Assembly: GCA_964036045.1 (NCBI GenBank)
Contig: CAXIWF010000165.1
Location: forward strand, 1 to 64,000
Direction of reading: 5' to 3'
DNA length: 64,000 nucleotides
Origin: Eutreptiella sp. 'Long Island Sound 2002'
Lineage: Eukaryota > Euglenozoa > Euglenophyceae > Eutreptiales > Eutreptiaceae
The translations under genes and the position numbers were made by a program. Positions 21,573-32,112 of the stretch are shown piece after piece (the first letter of the stretch is position 1; each line of letters begins with the position of its first letter). Below the pieces are notes generated by a model. That model saw only the letters and a program-made list of their open reading frames with translations, was not told the origin of the DNA and did no database searches.

Positions 21573-23871
21573 GCGTACCACCTCCACTGACTAGGCAGCC
21601 CCATGGCCTGCGCAGGGGATATGGTGTGTGGCTGGAGTATTTTGGGGGGGGGGGGGTGGCATGTGGCGTTTGTAGCGGCACTGCCATGTTGAAGGGGTTT
21701 GTGGTGGTGGGGCGGGGGGGGGGGGGGCAGGGCACAGGCCCACTCCCATCATCGCCGGGGGGCCATGGCATCCGGGCGGGCCAAAGGGGGTGGGAGGCCA
21801 CCAATGTTGGACCCTGCGGTCCCCCCGGGAACACCCCATCTTCGTTCGGGGAGGGGGGTCAGGGCTCCTTTGAAGAGGGGGGGGGGGTCCACCCACCCCC
21901 CCCCGAAGGAACACTGGGCCATGGCACGTGTGCACGAGTGGCAGGCAGTACAGAGCGCAGGAAGAAACGTGGCGCGGCAGTGGCCTACCGGACCACAAGA
22001 GTGAGACACGAAGATGCCCGTGGGCGGTCCACCGAGCGGACGAAGGCGGGGGCAGGGCAGCGGAACGTCGCGGCCACCGCCACGCGCCGGCCCCCCGGAT
22101 CCGCCGGTCCATTACCCATTGAGTTCACTGACGAGTGGAGACGCTGCAACCCCCTCCCCCCCCCTGGGGCCGAGGCCCCGGTCGGATCGGTGTACACGGA
22201 TCCGGTTGGGGGGTGACAGAGCACTGAACAGAACCATCAATGCCCCCCCCCCCCCCCCCCCTCCAGCGGTGCCCTGAGGTGGTGCTTGGGCCACTGCCTC
22301 GGGACGTACGTCGGTGCCGCAGGATCGGGGGTTGCGTCCGGTGGTCTCTGGCGGAGATGCAGAGAGTCGGAGCCGCATCCGCCGGCCTGTGAACTTCCCG
22401 CGCACCGACGCGGCGGTCCCGCACCCCCAGACCCGGGCCCACCGCCTTGCGACCGGCAAACGGCCGGTCCATCGCTTTGCCGCGCCGCGGCTTCACCGCC
22501 CCTTCGATGACATGGGGAAGGGGCCGGCGCACTTTCCACGCTTCACTTGGCATCGGGTGTTGTGTTTCTTGGCCCGTCCAGCGCAGGGCAATGGCAGGAG
22601 GGGGTCCTGAGAGGGCGTGGGGAGGGGGGGGGGCTGCCCCGACCAAAGCACTGCTCAACCCCTGCACACCGAACCGGTCAACACCCCCCGCCCGCTGGTC
22701 CCACAACGGCCGTTTGCAGAAGCCCCAGGGGGGGGGGGGGGGGCGTCTCCTCGCTTTTGTACGCGGCTTCCCCCCCCAAAAAAATAGAAGTGGGCCGAAG
22801 GCCCGCAAGGGGGGGGGTCTTTTGGGGGGGGGGGGAGGCTAGACGCCGAGGAGGGCTTCTCTGGGGAGGGGTGCCACGTGGGCAAGGGGAATGAAAAAAA
22901 ATTTTCAGGCGCCTTTGGCGCCACCATATCATATGTATGGCCGGTAGCTATTGACCCTTGGTAACTAAGTGGGCCCGGAGGGCAGGGAGGGGGGGGGGGG
23001 CTGGCACAAGGCCTCGGTATCTGATTGTGTGCCTTTGGCAGGGGCTATGGGCCTCTCGCCACCGCTCATTCTGACCCTCTGTGGGCCCGAACGTGTTTTG
23101 GTTGTGTCAACGGAGCCCCCGGATGACTTGTCCTGTTTGACTACTCCGGGGGTCGGCCGTCCCGGAGACGGGGCTGTTGCCCGTGCCGTTGACCAGGGAG
23201 GGCGGGGGGGGGGGGGGTCACATACCCAAACTGAGGAGACGCCCCCCCCCCCCTGCAGAAGCCACTCCCCCTGTGGGGCCGGCATCGCGCCACTCATCCC
23301 CGAACCCCGGGTCAGTGGCCGGCAGGCGCAGAGCACCAGACAAGACCAGAGGTCATGGGGGACATTGGGGGGGGGGCGGCCTACAAGACCCCCATTGGTC
23401 TGGGATGTTTGCCCGGGCCTTCTCAAATCGACCGGCAGTCTGCTCTGCAGCGGCCCCGGCACCGCCGCACCGCCGTCGTGCGCCGCGCCCCCCACACGAA
23501 TCGGGCGTGGACCGCTGCGCGCGGACTTCAGATGCAGGCCCACAGGGCTCATGCAGTGCACGTCCCTCCGGAGGGATGCCACCATTCAAGGCATGAAACC
23601 GCAACGCAACAACGGGCCACAAGAGGCACAAAATTTCGCAAGTTTTCGCAAGATTTTGAAAAAATTTCCGAAATTGCCAAATTGCAAAGGTTCGCGCATT
23701 CGTGCCACGGCGCTGTGCCAACGTTGCAGCGTCAGAGCGTCAGTGTCCTGATCATCGTTCCTGGTACATGGGGTGGGGAGACGGTGCACCTTCCGCTCGG
23801 CAGTGTTCACGGAGACAACGCACGTCAGCCCCCCCCCGCCATCGTATCGGGGGAGGAGGGGACCCACAGAC
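21573..23871. other. Probable intronic DNA; no gene resolved
   Basis: GC-rich, with many G and C runs. Possible but unproven exons exist at about 23095-23175 on the minus strand (phase 1 start, GTCAGA donor) and around 22520-22590. The opposite strand of the first also reads plausibly, so neither is called. At 22890-22935 there is a short A/T-rich patch with the perfect hairpin GGCGCC-TTT-GGCGCC. At about 23620-23700 there is an A/T-rich patch (GCAAGTTTTCGCAAGATTTTG). Confidence 0.5.
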
Positions 23872-23922
23872 CTGATTCTTGGGCGGCTTGAAACTCTGAG
23901 CCTCCAGCTGCTCCTTGAACCG
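23872..23922 (-). CDS. Predicted internal exon, 17 codons
   Basis: Minus strand: the acceptor is CCCAG at 23923 (a GCAG lies seven bases further upstream), then 51 open bases, then donor GTCTGT at 23871. The peptide is RFKEQLEAQSFKPPKNQ, a charged helical segment. With the CCCAG acceptor both ends are in phase 0. The upstream GCAG would change the phase and add two codons. Confidence 0.5.
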
Positions 23923-24084
23923 CTGGGCCCTGCAACCAAAAGGCCCAGGCCCAAAGCGGTGCGCGTCATGTGCCCCCCAATGCAAAGGCAACATCACCTC
24001 TGGGCCGGGGGGGGGGGGGGGAACCCCCCGGGGGGTGGGGGCTCTCCTGTCGGGCCATCGCCAGCCCCCCCACCCCCCCCCGTG

Positions 24085-24425
24085 TGACATTCCGTCGGGT
24101 TGTTGTTCCTTTACGGGGCCCTGGACAGTCACCCGCTCTTCCCTTCGCATGTTGCGTCGGGTCGCTGCGTTCTGACGGCCGCTGCGGCCGGTGCTCTTGC
24201 TGGTGTCGTTTCCGCGTTCGCGGAGCCCAGCGGTTGGTGTGTTGGGGCTGTGCTGGATGTGGCGGGATGTGCCGTTTGCGTGTCAGCGGCGCCCAATAGT
24301 TGGCGTATTGGGGGTTGTGCTGGTTGTTGCCGGGGTCGTTTGACTGTTTTTGCTGCCCACACGCCTCTGTCCACAGGCCGTCCACAACCTGCCTCACTGT
24401 GTTTCTGTGTGCGTGAGGCCCAGGC
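24085..24425 (-). repeat. Dispersed repeat family 1, copy 2 (long)
   Basis: Begins GTGTGACATTCCGTCGGG directly after a C-rich run. It matches copy 3 (36203) along about 335 bases, through GTTTGACTGTTTTTGCTG and CCACAGGCCGTCCA to TGTTTCTGTG. Copy 1 covers only the first two thirds. Confidence 0.88.
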
Positions 24426-24839
24426 AACCCCCCCCCCCCCCTCCGGTCGCGTGGGGCCGGTCCAGGGCCAAACCAACGGAAAAACGTGAAAGCAGCAATT
24501 CGGGAACCAGCGCGTCGAGGGGGGGGTATGGGGCTGGGGTGGGGGTCGTGAAAGGCATCATGGGCCCTCGTTTGATGGGGATGCCTTTTCCATGTGCTGT
24601 CCGCCCGGAAACGGCCCCAATCCGGGGCTTTTGGGGGCGGTTTCGCACAGCGCGGGCACAGCGCCAATCATCACGGTGTTCATCCCAGGAACAACCCCCC
24701 TACCAAAGCGTGCGTGATCCATTCAAAACCGCATCGGGGGTGCAGAGTTCAGGACCCGAGTTTTCGCACAGCGCACGGTACGCCCCCTTTGACAGAAGCC
24801 CCCCCTCCCCCCTCCCCCCCCCCCCCGTCCCCGGTATAC

Positions 24840-24913
24840 AGGGAACTCCAACGCCCCCCTCCCCCCGTCCCGGAGCGCTTTGCCCACCGCCCTGTCTTGG
24901 ACAGACCGACGCC
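24840..24913 (-). CDS. Possible internal exon, 74 bp
   Basis: Minus strand: acceptor AATGACGCAG at 24914 and donor GTATAC at 24839. After two bases that complete a codon, the frame reads RRSVQDRAVGKALRDGG... and ends GALEFP. The phase (1 in, 0 out) fits the candidate exon at 25050-25095, which ends in phase 1. The acceptor tract is weak. Confidence 0.35.
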
Positions 24914-25049
24914 CTGCGTCATTCAGCAAACCACGCCATCGAACCCGCACAAGACCATGCCCCACGAGGCTCCTCCTCATCTCCTTCGAGCTCCTCCTCC
25001 CCATCTCCCGCGTCCCCTGCAGCGTAGAGCTCCAGCGAAGTCGCTGTAC

Positions 25050-25095
25050 CCTGGGGCCGGGATGGCGGCCCCTTCTCTTGAGACGGCGCATCGGC
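25050..25095 (-). CDS. Possible internal exon, 46 bp
   Basis: Minus strand: a long C run, then TGTACTGAATGTGGAG as acceptor at 25096, open frame ADAPSQEKGPPSRPQ plus one base, and donor GTACAG at 25049. The acceptor is GAG, not CAG. The frame is also open further down (acidic EEELEGDEEE, to about 24920), so a longer exon is an alternative. Confidence 0.35.
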
Positions 25096-25279
25096 CTCCA
25101 CATTCAGTACAGGGGGGGGGGGGGGGCAAGGGTCCCTCCGTGAGGGCATGGGTGCGTGTTCACGGCGGTGCACCGATCCGGCAATGCCCCCCCTCACAAC
25201 CCACCCACAAGACCTTGGCCCAGGGCAACCCCCCCCCCCCCACAACGACCCTCCCCCACGTCACTCGCTTGGACTGTAC

Positions 25280-25479
25280 AGCGCAGGGGGAGGGCGGCGT
25301 TGGCCCCGGGAGGCAAAGGTGGGGGCAGGCCCCAGGCCACGGGACGGCGCTGTGCGGACCGCGACACGCAGGTCCCGGTGGTGTCGGTCCCTGGGGATGG
25401 GGTCTGCCCCGTCTTGGTCGGCGCAGGGGGACGGCGGCGCCTGTGCCCAGACTGACGCCCAACGCCTGAGGGCGTCTGT
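25280..25479 (-). CDS. Possible internal exon, uncertain donor
   Basis: Minus strand: a very good acceptor (CCCCTCCCCCAG at 25480) opens phase 0 with TDALRRWASVWAQ, which looks helical, followed by a Pro/Arg-rich stretch. Several GT sites could be the donor: GTCAGT soon after the start, or GTACAG at 25279. The right boundary is therefore fixed and the left one is not. Confidence 0.3.
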
Positions 25480-25539
25480 CTGGGGGAGGGGGGGGAGGGG
25501 GCAGGGCTGTTCCGAAGAAAAAAGAAAAGAAAACGAAAA

Positions 25540-25790
25540 AGGGGTCGTGACGCCAACAGAACTGAACCTTCACAGGGGCGCTCTCTGTTTCATGGTCAAC
25601 ACATGGGCACGACACAAACCCACAGAAGCAGAATTGAGAAGTGGTTGGCGGTTGGCAGTGGTTGGTGGCGGTTGGCGTTTGGCGGTTGGTGGCGGTTGGC
25701 CGTTGGCCGTTGGTGTCGGTTGGAGGCTGTCCATAAGGGGTGTCCTTGACCGAAACAAAATGAGGGTTCTTGGGGCAGCCCTGTGCACCA
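25540..25790. repeat. Dispersed repeat family 2, copy 1, with a GGCGGTTGG-type core
   Basis: Begins AAGGGGTCGTGACGCC and has CGCTCTCTGTTTCATGGTCA and GGGCACGACACAA in common with 40573-40822. Both copies share a simple-sequence core of GGCGGTT/GGTGGCGGTTGG (here about 25640-25725) and a common tail (GGC(T/A)GTCC(A/T)TAAGG). The two copies are clearly homologous in unique sequence on both sides of the core. No coding capacity is seen. Confidence 0.85.
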
Positions 25791-25909
25791 TCCGCATCGT
25801 GGCGGGGGCGGGGCAGCTATAGGGGGGGGGGGGGGGGGCGGGCGGGTTTGTTGGGGCATCCGAGCTTGGTCGCCGGGCAGAGCAGCAGGGGGACGGGGAG
25901 AAGCGGAGG

Positions 25910-26292
25910 GACAGGGCAGGGCAGGGGGGCAGGGCAAGGGGGCAGGGCAGGGGGGCGGGGCAGGGGGGCAGGGCAGGGGGGCAGGGCAGGGGGGCAGGGC
26001 AGGGGGGCAGGGCAGGGGGGCAGGGCAGGGGGGGAGGGCAGGGGGGCAGGGCAGGGGGGCGGGGCAGGGGGGCAGGGCAGGGGGGCAGGGCAGGGGGGCA
26101 GGGAAGGGGGGCAGGGCAGGGGGGCAGGGCAGGGGGGCAGGGCAGGGGGGCAGGGCAGGGGGGCAGGGCAGGGGGGCAGGGCAGGGGGGCAGGGCAGGGG
26201 GGCAGGGCACGGGGGCAGGGCAGGGGGGCAGGGCAGGGGGGCAGGGCAGGGGGGCGGGGCAGGGGGGCAGGGCAGGGGGGCAGGGCAGGGGG
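25910..26292. repeat. 13-bp minisatellite GGGGGGCAGGGCA, left part
   Basis: About 29 tandem units of GGGGGGCAGGGCA with occasional GCGGGGC variants. It touches the 3' tail of retrotransposon B at 26293. The same array resumes at 34781 on the far side of B. The last 13 bases (26280-26292, GCAGGGCAGGGGG) equal 34781-34793. Runs of G this dense could form G-quadruplexes on this strand. Confidence 0.95.
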
Positions 26293-26325
26293 TTGGTTGC
26301 TTGGTTGCTGGTTGGCCCGCCCGAG
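26293..26325 (-). repeat. 3' tail of element B, AACC-rich
   Basis: The sense strand ends CCAACCAGCAACCAAGCAA followed by CC and then the C-rich minisatellite strand. It resembles the (AACCC)n tail of A and is likewise not poly(A). Confidence 0.7.
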
Positions 26326-26766
26326 GCACCGGCGTAGCCGGAGGGGGGCCCGGGAAAACGTGGGCCCCCAGCCATCCCGGACGGCTCCCTCGGTCCCGCC
26401 TGGGTGGGCCGAAGCGGGCAGCAAGTGGCAGCACCTCGCGCCACCAGGGGCAGCCAAAGGCCGTGTTTCGGGGGGGGGGGGGGGGAGCTTCGCATGGGTT
26501 CTGGTCTCATCTCTGCGTGACCTTGCGGGTCGCAAGGCACGCCGGGGTCCACGGGTGGCCACTGTCCCGCGCCTTGCCCCGCCGTTTGAAAAGAAAACCT
26601 TGCTGTTTCTGTGGCTGTGTGTCGGCCCCGGGGGCGTTGCTTTCTGGGGGAAGTTCCCCGCTGTCCGTGCGCGCTCGGCACTTCTGGTGCTCCTGAGAGA
26701 AGGGTGCGACGTGCGCATACATGCCTCGGGGTACGCGCACCAGCAGGCACTGCGCGTTGTAGCACT

Positions 26767-29700
26767 TCACTTCGTGTCGGCTGGCCAGTCTGTTGTGTTC
26801 AACGGGGCCCCAAGGGTGCTCCCTACCATGAGTCCTTCAGGAAGAGGTAGAAGGGTCAGGGGTTCGCGGCAATGGGGTTGCAGGTAGTCCACTATAGTCG
26901 CGGTGGACAGCACCACGAGAGGTGCGACTGCTGGGGCCTGTCGGAGCAGTGACAGGGCGTCAGCTTTCGAGCACTGGAGGGCACATAGCACCAGCGCTGG
27001 CGTTGTCTTTGGAGTCGGCATCGGGGGAAGCGGGACGCTCGGGGGGTAGCCGGTGACCAGCTGCCACGCACGGCAGCGGCGTAGCAGCCAGCCCAGAGCG
27101 ACACTGTCGCGGACAGCCAGCGGCGGGTGGAGGGCGAGCGCCTGGACGCCCACGGGCAGGGGGGGCGCGGTCGCGGGCCAGAGGTCGGGCGCGGCTGTCA
27201 GGGCCATGGGCAGGGTGGGCGGCGGCTGGTCGAGGGCGTCTAGGTGGTCCGCATACACCTCTTGCCTGTGTGCCGCCAGGAGGGGTGGGTGGCGAGGATT
27301 GTCGCTGGCGACCTGCCATTCCCCGGACAGCCGGAGAAAGAGGTGGGAGGGGGCTGGAGCTGATGGCGCTTCGGGCTGGTGGAGGCCAGTGAGGAGGCCG
27401 ACGTGGACCTGGGGGGTGACGACTTCAGTGCCGTGGCGGAGAGCGGACTGACGGGGGTCGAGGGTGAGGAGCGGGAGTACCCGGTGGTGGCGCAGGAGAC
27501 GCCAAGACAGGTGGAGGTGCTGGAGAAAGAAAGGGGGGCACTCCCGGAGGAGGTGGTTTGTGATGTCGCTGAACGCCAGATGGCAGTAGGGGCACAGCAC
27601 TCCGCCGTAGCCTGGGGGGTGGCGTTGGTGCATTAACAGGCGGTGCAGCATGGTGAGGTGCACCGCTCGCGGGGCAATGTCCGCGGCCTCCACTGCCGCG
27701 ATGAGGAGTGAAGAGCTCCATGACCTGTCGGGCGCGGGGTATGTCCGGGTGTACAGGGACTCTGAGGCGTGCTCTGCAACAACGTCAGCAGCGTTGCGAG
27801 GTTGCAGGATGAGGCATCCGCGCTGGGTGGCCAGCAGTCTGCCAGCATACATCGGTAGCCAGGGGACAGTGTAGGGGAGCACGGCACGAGCGCCTGCGTC
27901 GGCCAGCGCGTCGGCTTCGGCGTTCAGCCGGGCGAGGAGGGAGCTGTCATCGGAATCGTGCTGGGCTGGCAGCCAGGCCTCCCGAAGGTGCGCTCTGGAA
28001 CTGGTCAGGGCCGCGCGGTAGGGGATCGACAGGAGGGACCCAGAGTGGGGCGCCCTGGAGAGGCCCGCCGTGAGGGCCGCCGTGGAGTCGGTGACCAGGA
28101 GTACTTCTCCTCGCCAGTCCGCCAACAGCAAAAGCAGGGCGATTTTGGCCAGCCACTCTGCATCCGTTGAGTGCCCAGCGCATACGTGCACGCCAAACCA
28201 CTGGCGGTAGAAAATCCCGCGAGACGGGTGCCACAGGGCGAACCCCGCTCCGAGGCGGGTGTCAACTTGACTGCCATCCGTGGCGGCGACGACGAAGGAG
28301 AGGCGCGAGAGGTGGCTGGCTTCTCCCACGGAGTGAATGATGGACGGGCGGAGCAGGGGTTTGGGGTCGGTGTGTACTGTGACTTGTAGGGGTCGTAGTG
28401 CGTCGCGGAGTCGGGTTCCTTCTGGCTCCCAGCCCCCCCTGGGGGGGAGGGTCAGGATGTAGTGCGCTGCTGCTACCGCTAGAAGGTTGGTGCTCCAGGA
28501 GGCGCGAAGGTAGGAGGTGAGTAGCTGGAGGTGGGAGCGGTGTGCCACATCCGGTGTGCCGAAGCCCCCGAGGCGCAGGGGGAGCCGTAGAAGGGAGCGT
28601 TGCGTCCAGGGCGGCAGGCGGAACGCCGCTAGGTAAACGCTGTCGGTGGCCTTTTGGTGGGGGCGTAGCTGGTCTTGGGTGAAAAGGACCCCTCCCGAGA
28701 CGTAGTCGAGTACGGGGGGGCCGAAGGAGTGTAGGGCTCGGAGCCGCAGGGCGGGGGCCGCCGGGCCTCGCTCTGTGGCCTTGTGGACGGCTCGGATGGC
28801 GTGTAGTGACTTGTTGAGCGACTTGTACTTGGGGAGCTCCGGTAGTAGAGGGATGCCCACGAGGTCGGGGGGCGTCGTGGCGGTGGTACTGTCGGACTCC
28901 GGGACGGGGGCGCTCTCAAGGACTATGCCGTTACGCAGCAGGCGGAGCATGAAGTACTCCAGTTTGTCGGGATGGACTATGCGGCCCGCTCTGCGAGACG
29001 CGTCTCTGCAGGACTCAGCCAGATTGACTGCCCCGGCTAACGTCGGGTGGATGAAGCGGCGGTCGTCGGAGTAGACGAGGACTGTGGCGGGTAGGGATGC
29101 TGAGTGCCCAGGCAGGTCCAGGGGAAGGGTGATCTCGCTGTCCACCTCCATGGTCTGTGTGATGATGTGGCTGGGCGTTTGGTAATGGAGGGCAGCGAAG
29201 GCGTCGCCTTGGTTGCCGCCCTCTCCGGTGCTGAAGGGGGGGGCAAACCCGTCTCGTGTGATGACGCGGATGACCAGCCTGCTGTAGTACTTGTGGGCCC
29301 AGGCGGAATAGTCCCAGACCCCCGGGAGGCAGCGGAGGAGGTCGCCTGTGGACTCACGTACCACCCTGAGATAGGCATCGGATTCGTCCCAGTCGCAGAC
29401 CGCGCAGGAACCCCGGGTCACGAGGCTGCAGTAGACGGCAGCCCTCCCCACAATGGCCATGGAGGACGTGCTGTGCGCGGTGCGATAGGAGAAGACGACT
29501 GGTGTGTAGGACCCACTCACCTCCAGGTTGACGGCCAGCCTGTCCGCGGCGATTCCAGACAGGGTGCCCGAGGCGGAGCTCTCCACATCCACCGGGCGGA
29601 AGGAGCGCGCCAGGTGCCGGGGGAGGGCCTTGCCGGGACGCCCTTTGTAGATTCCGTATCTCACGGTTTCGTTGAGGACTGTGGGGGTGCCGGCCTCAGC

Positions 29701-32112
29701 CTGCAGGAGGGAGTGGAGGAGGCCTGTGTGCACTCCCCCGCCTGACCGGAAAAGGAGGGAGCGCGGGATGTTGTCAGAGGAGACCGCTAGGGACGGCCTG
29801 CCCATCCGGCGTTCAGCCACAGACGCGGTCGTCAGCAGGGGGAGGGCATTTAGAGGGTCCAGGTATCGGCGCGATGAGGCTGGGTCATCTGGTTGGAGGC
29901 CTGCTCTGAGCAGGGCCAGGAGCTGGGGGGTTGGAAGCTCGGGCGTGGGGCGTCGCATGGAGGACCACACTCCTGGATCGCAGCGCGCCTGAAACCAACT
30001 GCAGTCCAGCGGGAGGTGCCTGTTGCAGGTTTGCGCTGAAGACTGGCGCTGCACCTCATGGAGGCGCTCTTCTCGTGTGGGGAGGACTGCTCCAGGCCTG
30101 GGGAGGATGCCGCTAAAGGGTTCAAGCGGTGGGGAGGGGAGGTGGAGGGCCGCACGCGTGGCGGCGGTGATGGACGCCGTCCGCAGGACTTCCAGGCGAT
30201 CTCGATAGCCGCGCTCTTCCGCCGCTTCTCGCAGTGCTGTGATTTGCTGGTCCGGCCTGTCGGGGCTCAGGGGGAACGTTTGGCGGGCGAGGCGTCGCAG
30301 CAGCGACTCCTTATCCGGGGGGCGGGGGATGAGCTGTCCGGCCACCGCGTGGTGCGCCGCGACGTAGTCGTCCGGGAGAGCTGGGGCAAACAAGAGCCAG
30401 CCCCACACGAGGTCGAATGCTGTAGCCATGATCTCCATGTCCTCTTGGGCCGCGCGCCGCCAACGGAAACGGCGCCAGCCCCAGGCGTCGGCGGACTGAG
30501 TATGGAGGGTGACTGTCACCACGATGACGGCGTGGGAGCTGCGGGAGGGGAGTAGTTGATGATGGGCTGCTGCGATGGGGCCGTGGAGGAAGGAGTGGTC
30601 GATGGCCGTGGACCTGGGGCGTCCTAGAACCACTGTGTGGTTGGTGGGGGTGCCGGAGGGGATGACCCGCTGGTAGTCGCTCAAGGTGCCCCCAGGTCGT
30701 AAGGCCTGGGCGAGGGGGGCGCCTGGTGCGTCCGTGGAGTTGAAGTCCCCGGTGATGTAGGTGAAGTCGGGCCGCAGATCCCTGCGCAGCTGATCCATGT
30801 GGCGTAGTTGCCTAAGCCATTCCTTGTACGTGATTTTGGGATGCAGGTGGACATTGCAGACCAGTAGGCGGCCCACATGCCAGAGGGGAAGCAAGGCACA
30901 GAGGCTGTGCTCGCCGTCATACGCCAGGGTAGCTTCGTCCGGACGACGGCGGAGGGTGCCGCGCCAGGCAACGACGAACCCCGTGCCGGGGCCTGTGGCC
31001 GTGCTCCAGATTGTCTCGTAGGTGGCGGGGATGGCGAGGCGCGCAGCTGCCCGGTCCCAGAGCTCGTGCCAGCAGAGCACGTCGGGCTGCAGGGCTTCGA
31101 CCCATAGGCGGGCCAGGGCCGTTTGGAGTGCGATCCCGCCCCAGTTGTGCGTCATGATGACCAGGGCGGTGTGATGCAACAGGTCGGCGTCAGGCTGGGC
31201 GGGGGAAGGGAGGCTGCGGAGATACGGTGGGGGTGGCAGGAGCGTGGTGGGGAGGCGGGGACAGCAGAGCTCTGTCCAGGGCAGGTCGTGAACCGGGACG
31301 GCCCCTCGGAGCTGCTGGTCCTGCTGGTAGAAATGGCACCTGGGGGCGAGGGCCCTGGTGCAGTAAGGGGGCTGGCGGCGGGTGGATGTGCAGAACAGCG
31401 ACGGCATTAGGGCCCCGTGATGAGGGGCGAGGGCGACCGCGGCCGTGTGGGGTGACGGGCGACCACAGGTGGCGCAGTGGGAAGCCAAAATAGTGCAGGG
31501 AGGCGGCGGGCCGTCCGTTAGCATCCACTCACTGATGGGGTCGCTGAGGCGGCTGTACTCGAGTGGTCGGGGACGTTGAGCTCCTTCGTGGGTCCAGTCG
31601 GAGGAGTAGTCGAGGGTCCAGAAGCTGGACCATCTGTCGCCGACGTGGATCGGTGGCGTGGTGCGGAAAGCGCGTGGTGGCAAGGTGGGGGGAAACTGAC
31701 CCAGCCAGTTGACCACTGTGGGTATGGCTGCTAGGATGGCCGCAGGCGGGAGGGAAGGGGCGTGGTCGTGGAGGGAGGGCAGGAGATGTTGTAGGGCGTC
31801 AGTCAGGCTGGCCTGGGGGAATGGGAGGAGGCTGAGGAACCCACCGCGGCCACACGTCGGACACGTTGGCTGTAGCGCCGGGAGCAGCATGGTGCCACAA
31901 TGAAGGCATGCTAGAGGTGCCGACGGCAAGGGGGGGTGCACTGGTGCCGCGGTGTCTGGGGTCGGGGAAGCCAGAGTGGGCGCCAGCGTACTCAGGGCGC
32001 CGGCGGTCTGTACGGCCTGTGCTGGGGTGTGGTCGTGCGCTATGGCTTGAGCTAGGGCGAGCACTGCTGCATCTGGGCTGGCCGCGGCTGGAAGGTGAGT
32101 GGGGAGGAGTAG
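26767..32112 (-). CDS. Element B ORF2: intact endonuclease, reverse transcriptase and RNase H polyprotein
   Basis: The frame is open from just after the ORF1 stop, with a GTG at 32064 and no ATG for the first 58 codons after that. Residues counted from the GTG: 53-71 zinc ribbon (CLHC...CPTCG); 190-245 further Cys/His; 300-520 AP-type endonuclease with THNWGG (Asn307), CWHELW (Glu334), NVHLHP, ITGDFN (Asp440, Asn442), IDH (489-490) and His511; about 800-1045 reverse transcriptase with motif A DWDESDAY (891-898), motif B GNQGD (950-954) and motif C YSDDRR (998-1003); 1255-1395 RNase H with TDGS (Asp1263), DAEW (Glu1303), VTDS (Asp1326) and NAEADALA (Asp1385); 1491-1509 CX2CX9HX4C finger. The last 250 residues are not recognised. 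All catalytic residues are present, so the enzyme could be active. It ends TGA at 26769-26767. Confidence 0.9.
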   Translation of the reverse strand, partial: LLLPTHLPAAASPDAAVLALAQAIAHDHTPAQAVQTAGALSTLAPTLASPTPDTAAPVHPPLPSAPLACLHCGTMLLPALQPTCPTCGRGGFLSLLPFPQASLTDALQHLLPSLHDHAPSLPPAAILAAIPTVVNWLGQFPPTLPPRAFRTTPPIHVGDRWSSFWTLDYSSDWTHEGAQRPRPLEYSRLSDPISEWMLTDGPPPPCTILASHCATCGRPSPHTAAVALAPHHGALMPSLFCTSTRRQPPYCTRALAPRCHFYQQDQQLRGAVPVHDLPWTELCCPRLPTTLLPPPPYLRSLPSPAQPDADLLHHTALVIMTHNWGGIALQTALARLWVEALQPDVLCWHELWDRAAARLAIPATYETIWSTATGPGTGFVVAWRGTLRRRPDEATLAYDGEHSLCALLPLWHVGRLLVCNVHLHPKITYKEWLRQLRHMDQLRRDLRPDFTYITGDFNSTDAPGAPLAQALRPGGTLSDYQRVIPSGTPTNHTVVLGRPRSTAIDHSFLHGPIAAAHHQLLPSRSSHAVIVVTVTLHTQSADAWGWRRFRWRRAAQEDMEIMATAFDLVWGWLLFAPALPDDYVAAHHAVAGQLIPRPPDKESLLRRLARQTFPLSPDRPDQQITALREAAEERGYRDRLEVLRTASITAATRAALHLPSPPLEPFSGILPRPGAVLPTREERLHEVQRQSSAQTCNRHLPLDCSWFQARCDPGVWSSMRRPTPELPTPQLLALLRAGLQPDDPASSRRYLDPLNALPLLTTASVAERRMGRPSLAVSSDNIPRSLLFRSGGGVHTGLLHSLLQAEAGTPTVLNETVRYGIYKGRPGKALPRHLARSFRPVDVESSASGTLSGIAADRLAVNLEVSGSYTPVVFSYRTAHSTSSMAIVGRAAVYCSLVTRGSCAVCDWDESDAYLRVVRESTGDLLRCLPGVWDYSAWAHKYYSRLVIRVITRDGFAPPFSTGEGGNQGDAFAALHYQTPSHIITQTMEVDSEITLPLDLPGHSASLPATVLVYSDDRRFIHPTLAGAVNLAESCRDASRRAGRIVHPDKLEYFMLRLLRNGIVLESAPVPESDSTTATTPPDLVGIPLLPELPKYKSLNKSLHAIRAVHKATERGPAAPALRLRALHSFGPPVLDYVSGGVLFTQDQLRPHQKATDSVYLAAFRLPPWTQRSLLRLPLRLGGFGTPDVAHRSHLQLLTSYLRASWSTNLLAVAAAHYILTLPPRGGWEPEGTRLRDALRPLQVTVHTDPKPLLRPSIIHSVGEASHLSRLSFVVAATDGSQVDTRLGAGFALWHPSRGIFYRQWFGVHVCAGHSTDAEWLAKIALLLLLADWRGEVLLVTDSTAALTAGLSRAPHSGSLLSIPYRAALTSSRAHLREAWLPAQHDSDDSSLLARLNAEADALADAGARAVLPYTVPWLPMYAGRLLATQRGCLILQPRNAADVVAEHASESLYTRTYPAPDRSWSSSLLIAAVEAADIAPRAVHLTMLHRLLMHQRHPPGYGGVLCPYCHLAFSDITNHLLRECPPFFLQHLHLSWRLLRHHRVLPLLTLDPRQSALRHGTEVVTPQVHVGLLTGLHQPEAPSAPAPSHLFLRLSGEWQVASDNPRHPPLLAAHRQEVYADHLDALDQPPPTLPMALTAAPDLWPATAPPLPVGVQALALHPPLAVRDSVALGWLLRRCRAWQLVTGYPPSVPLPPMPTPKTTPALVLCALQCSKADALSLLRQAPAVAPLVVLSTATIVDYLQPHCREPLTLLPLPEGLMVGSTLGAPLNTTDWPADTK

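Noticed and set aside
22969-23751. Plus-strand frame of 260 codons (GLSPPLILTLCGPERVLVV)
   Set aside because: It has a passable acceptor but no matching donor, and the minus strand is equally open. Nothing distinguishes the two.
25570-26765. Proline-rich minus-strand frames of 380-390 codons
   Set aside because: Same cause: the left part of the 13-bp minisatellite and the non-coding 3' UTR of element B.
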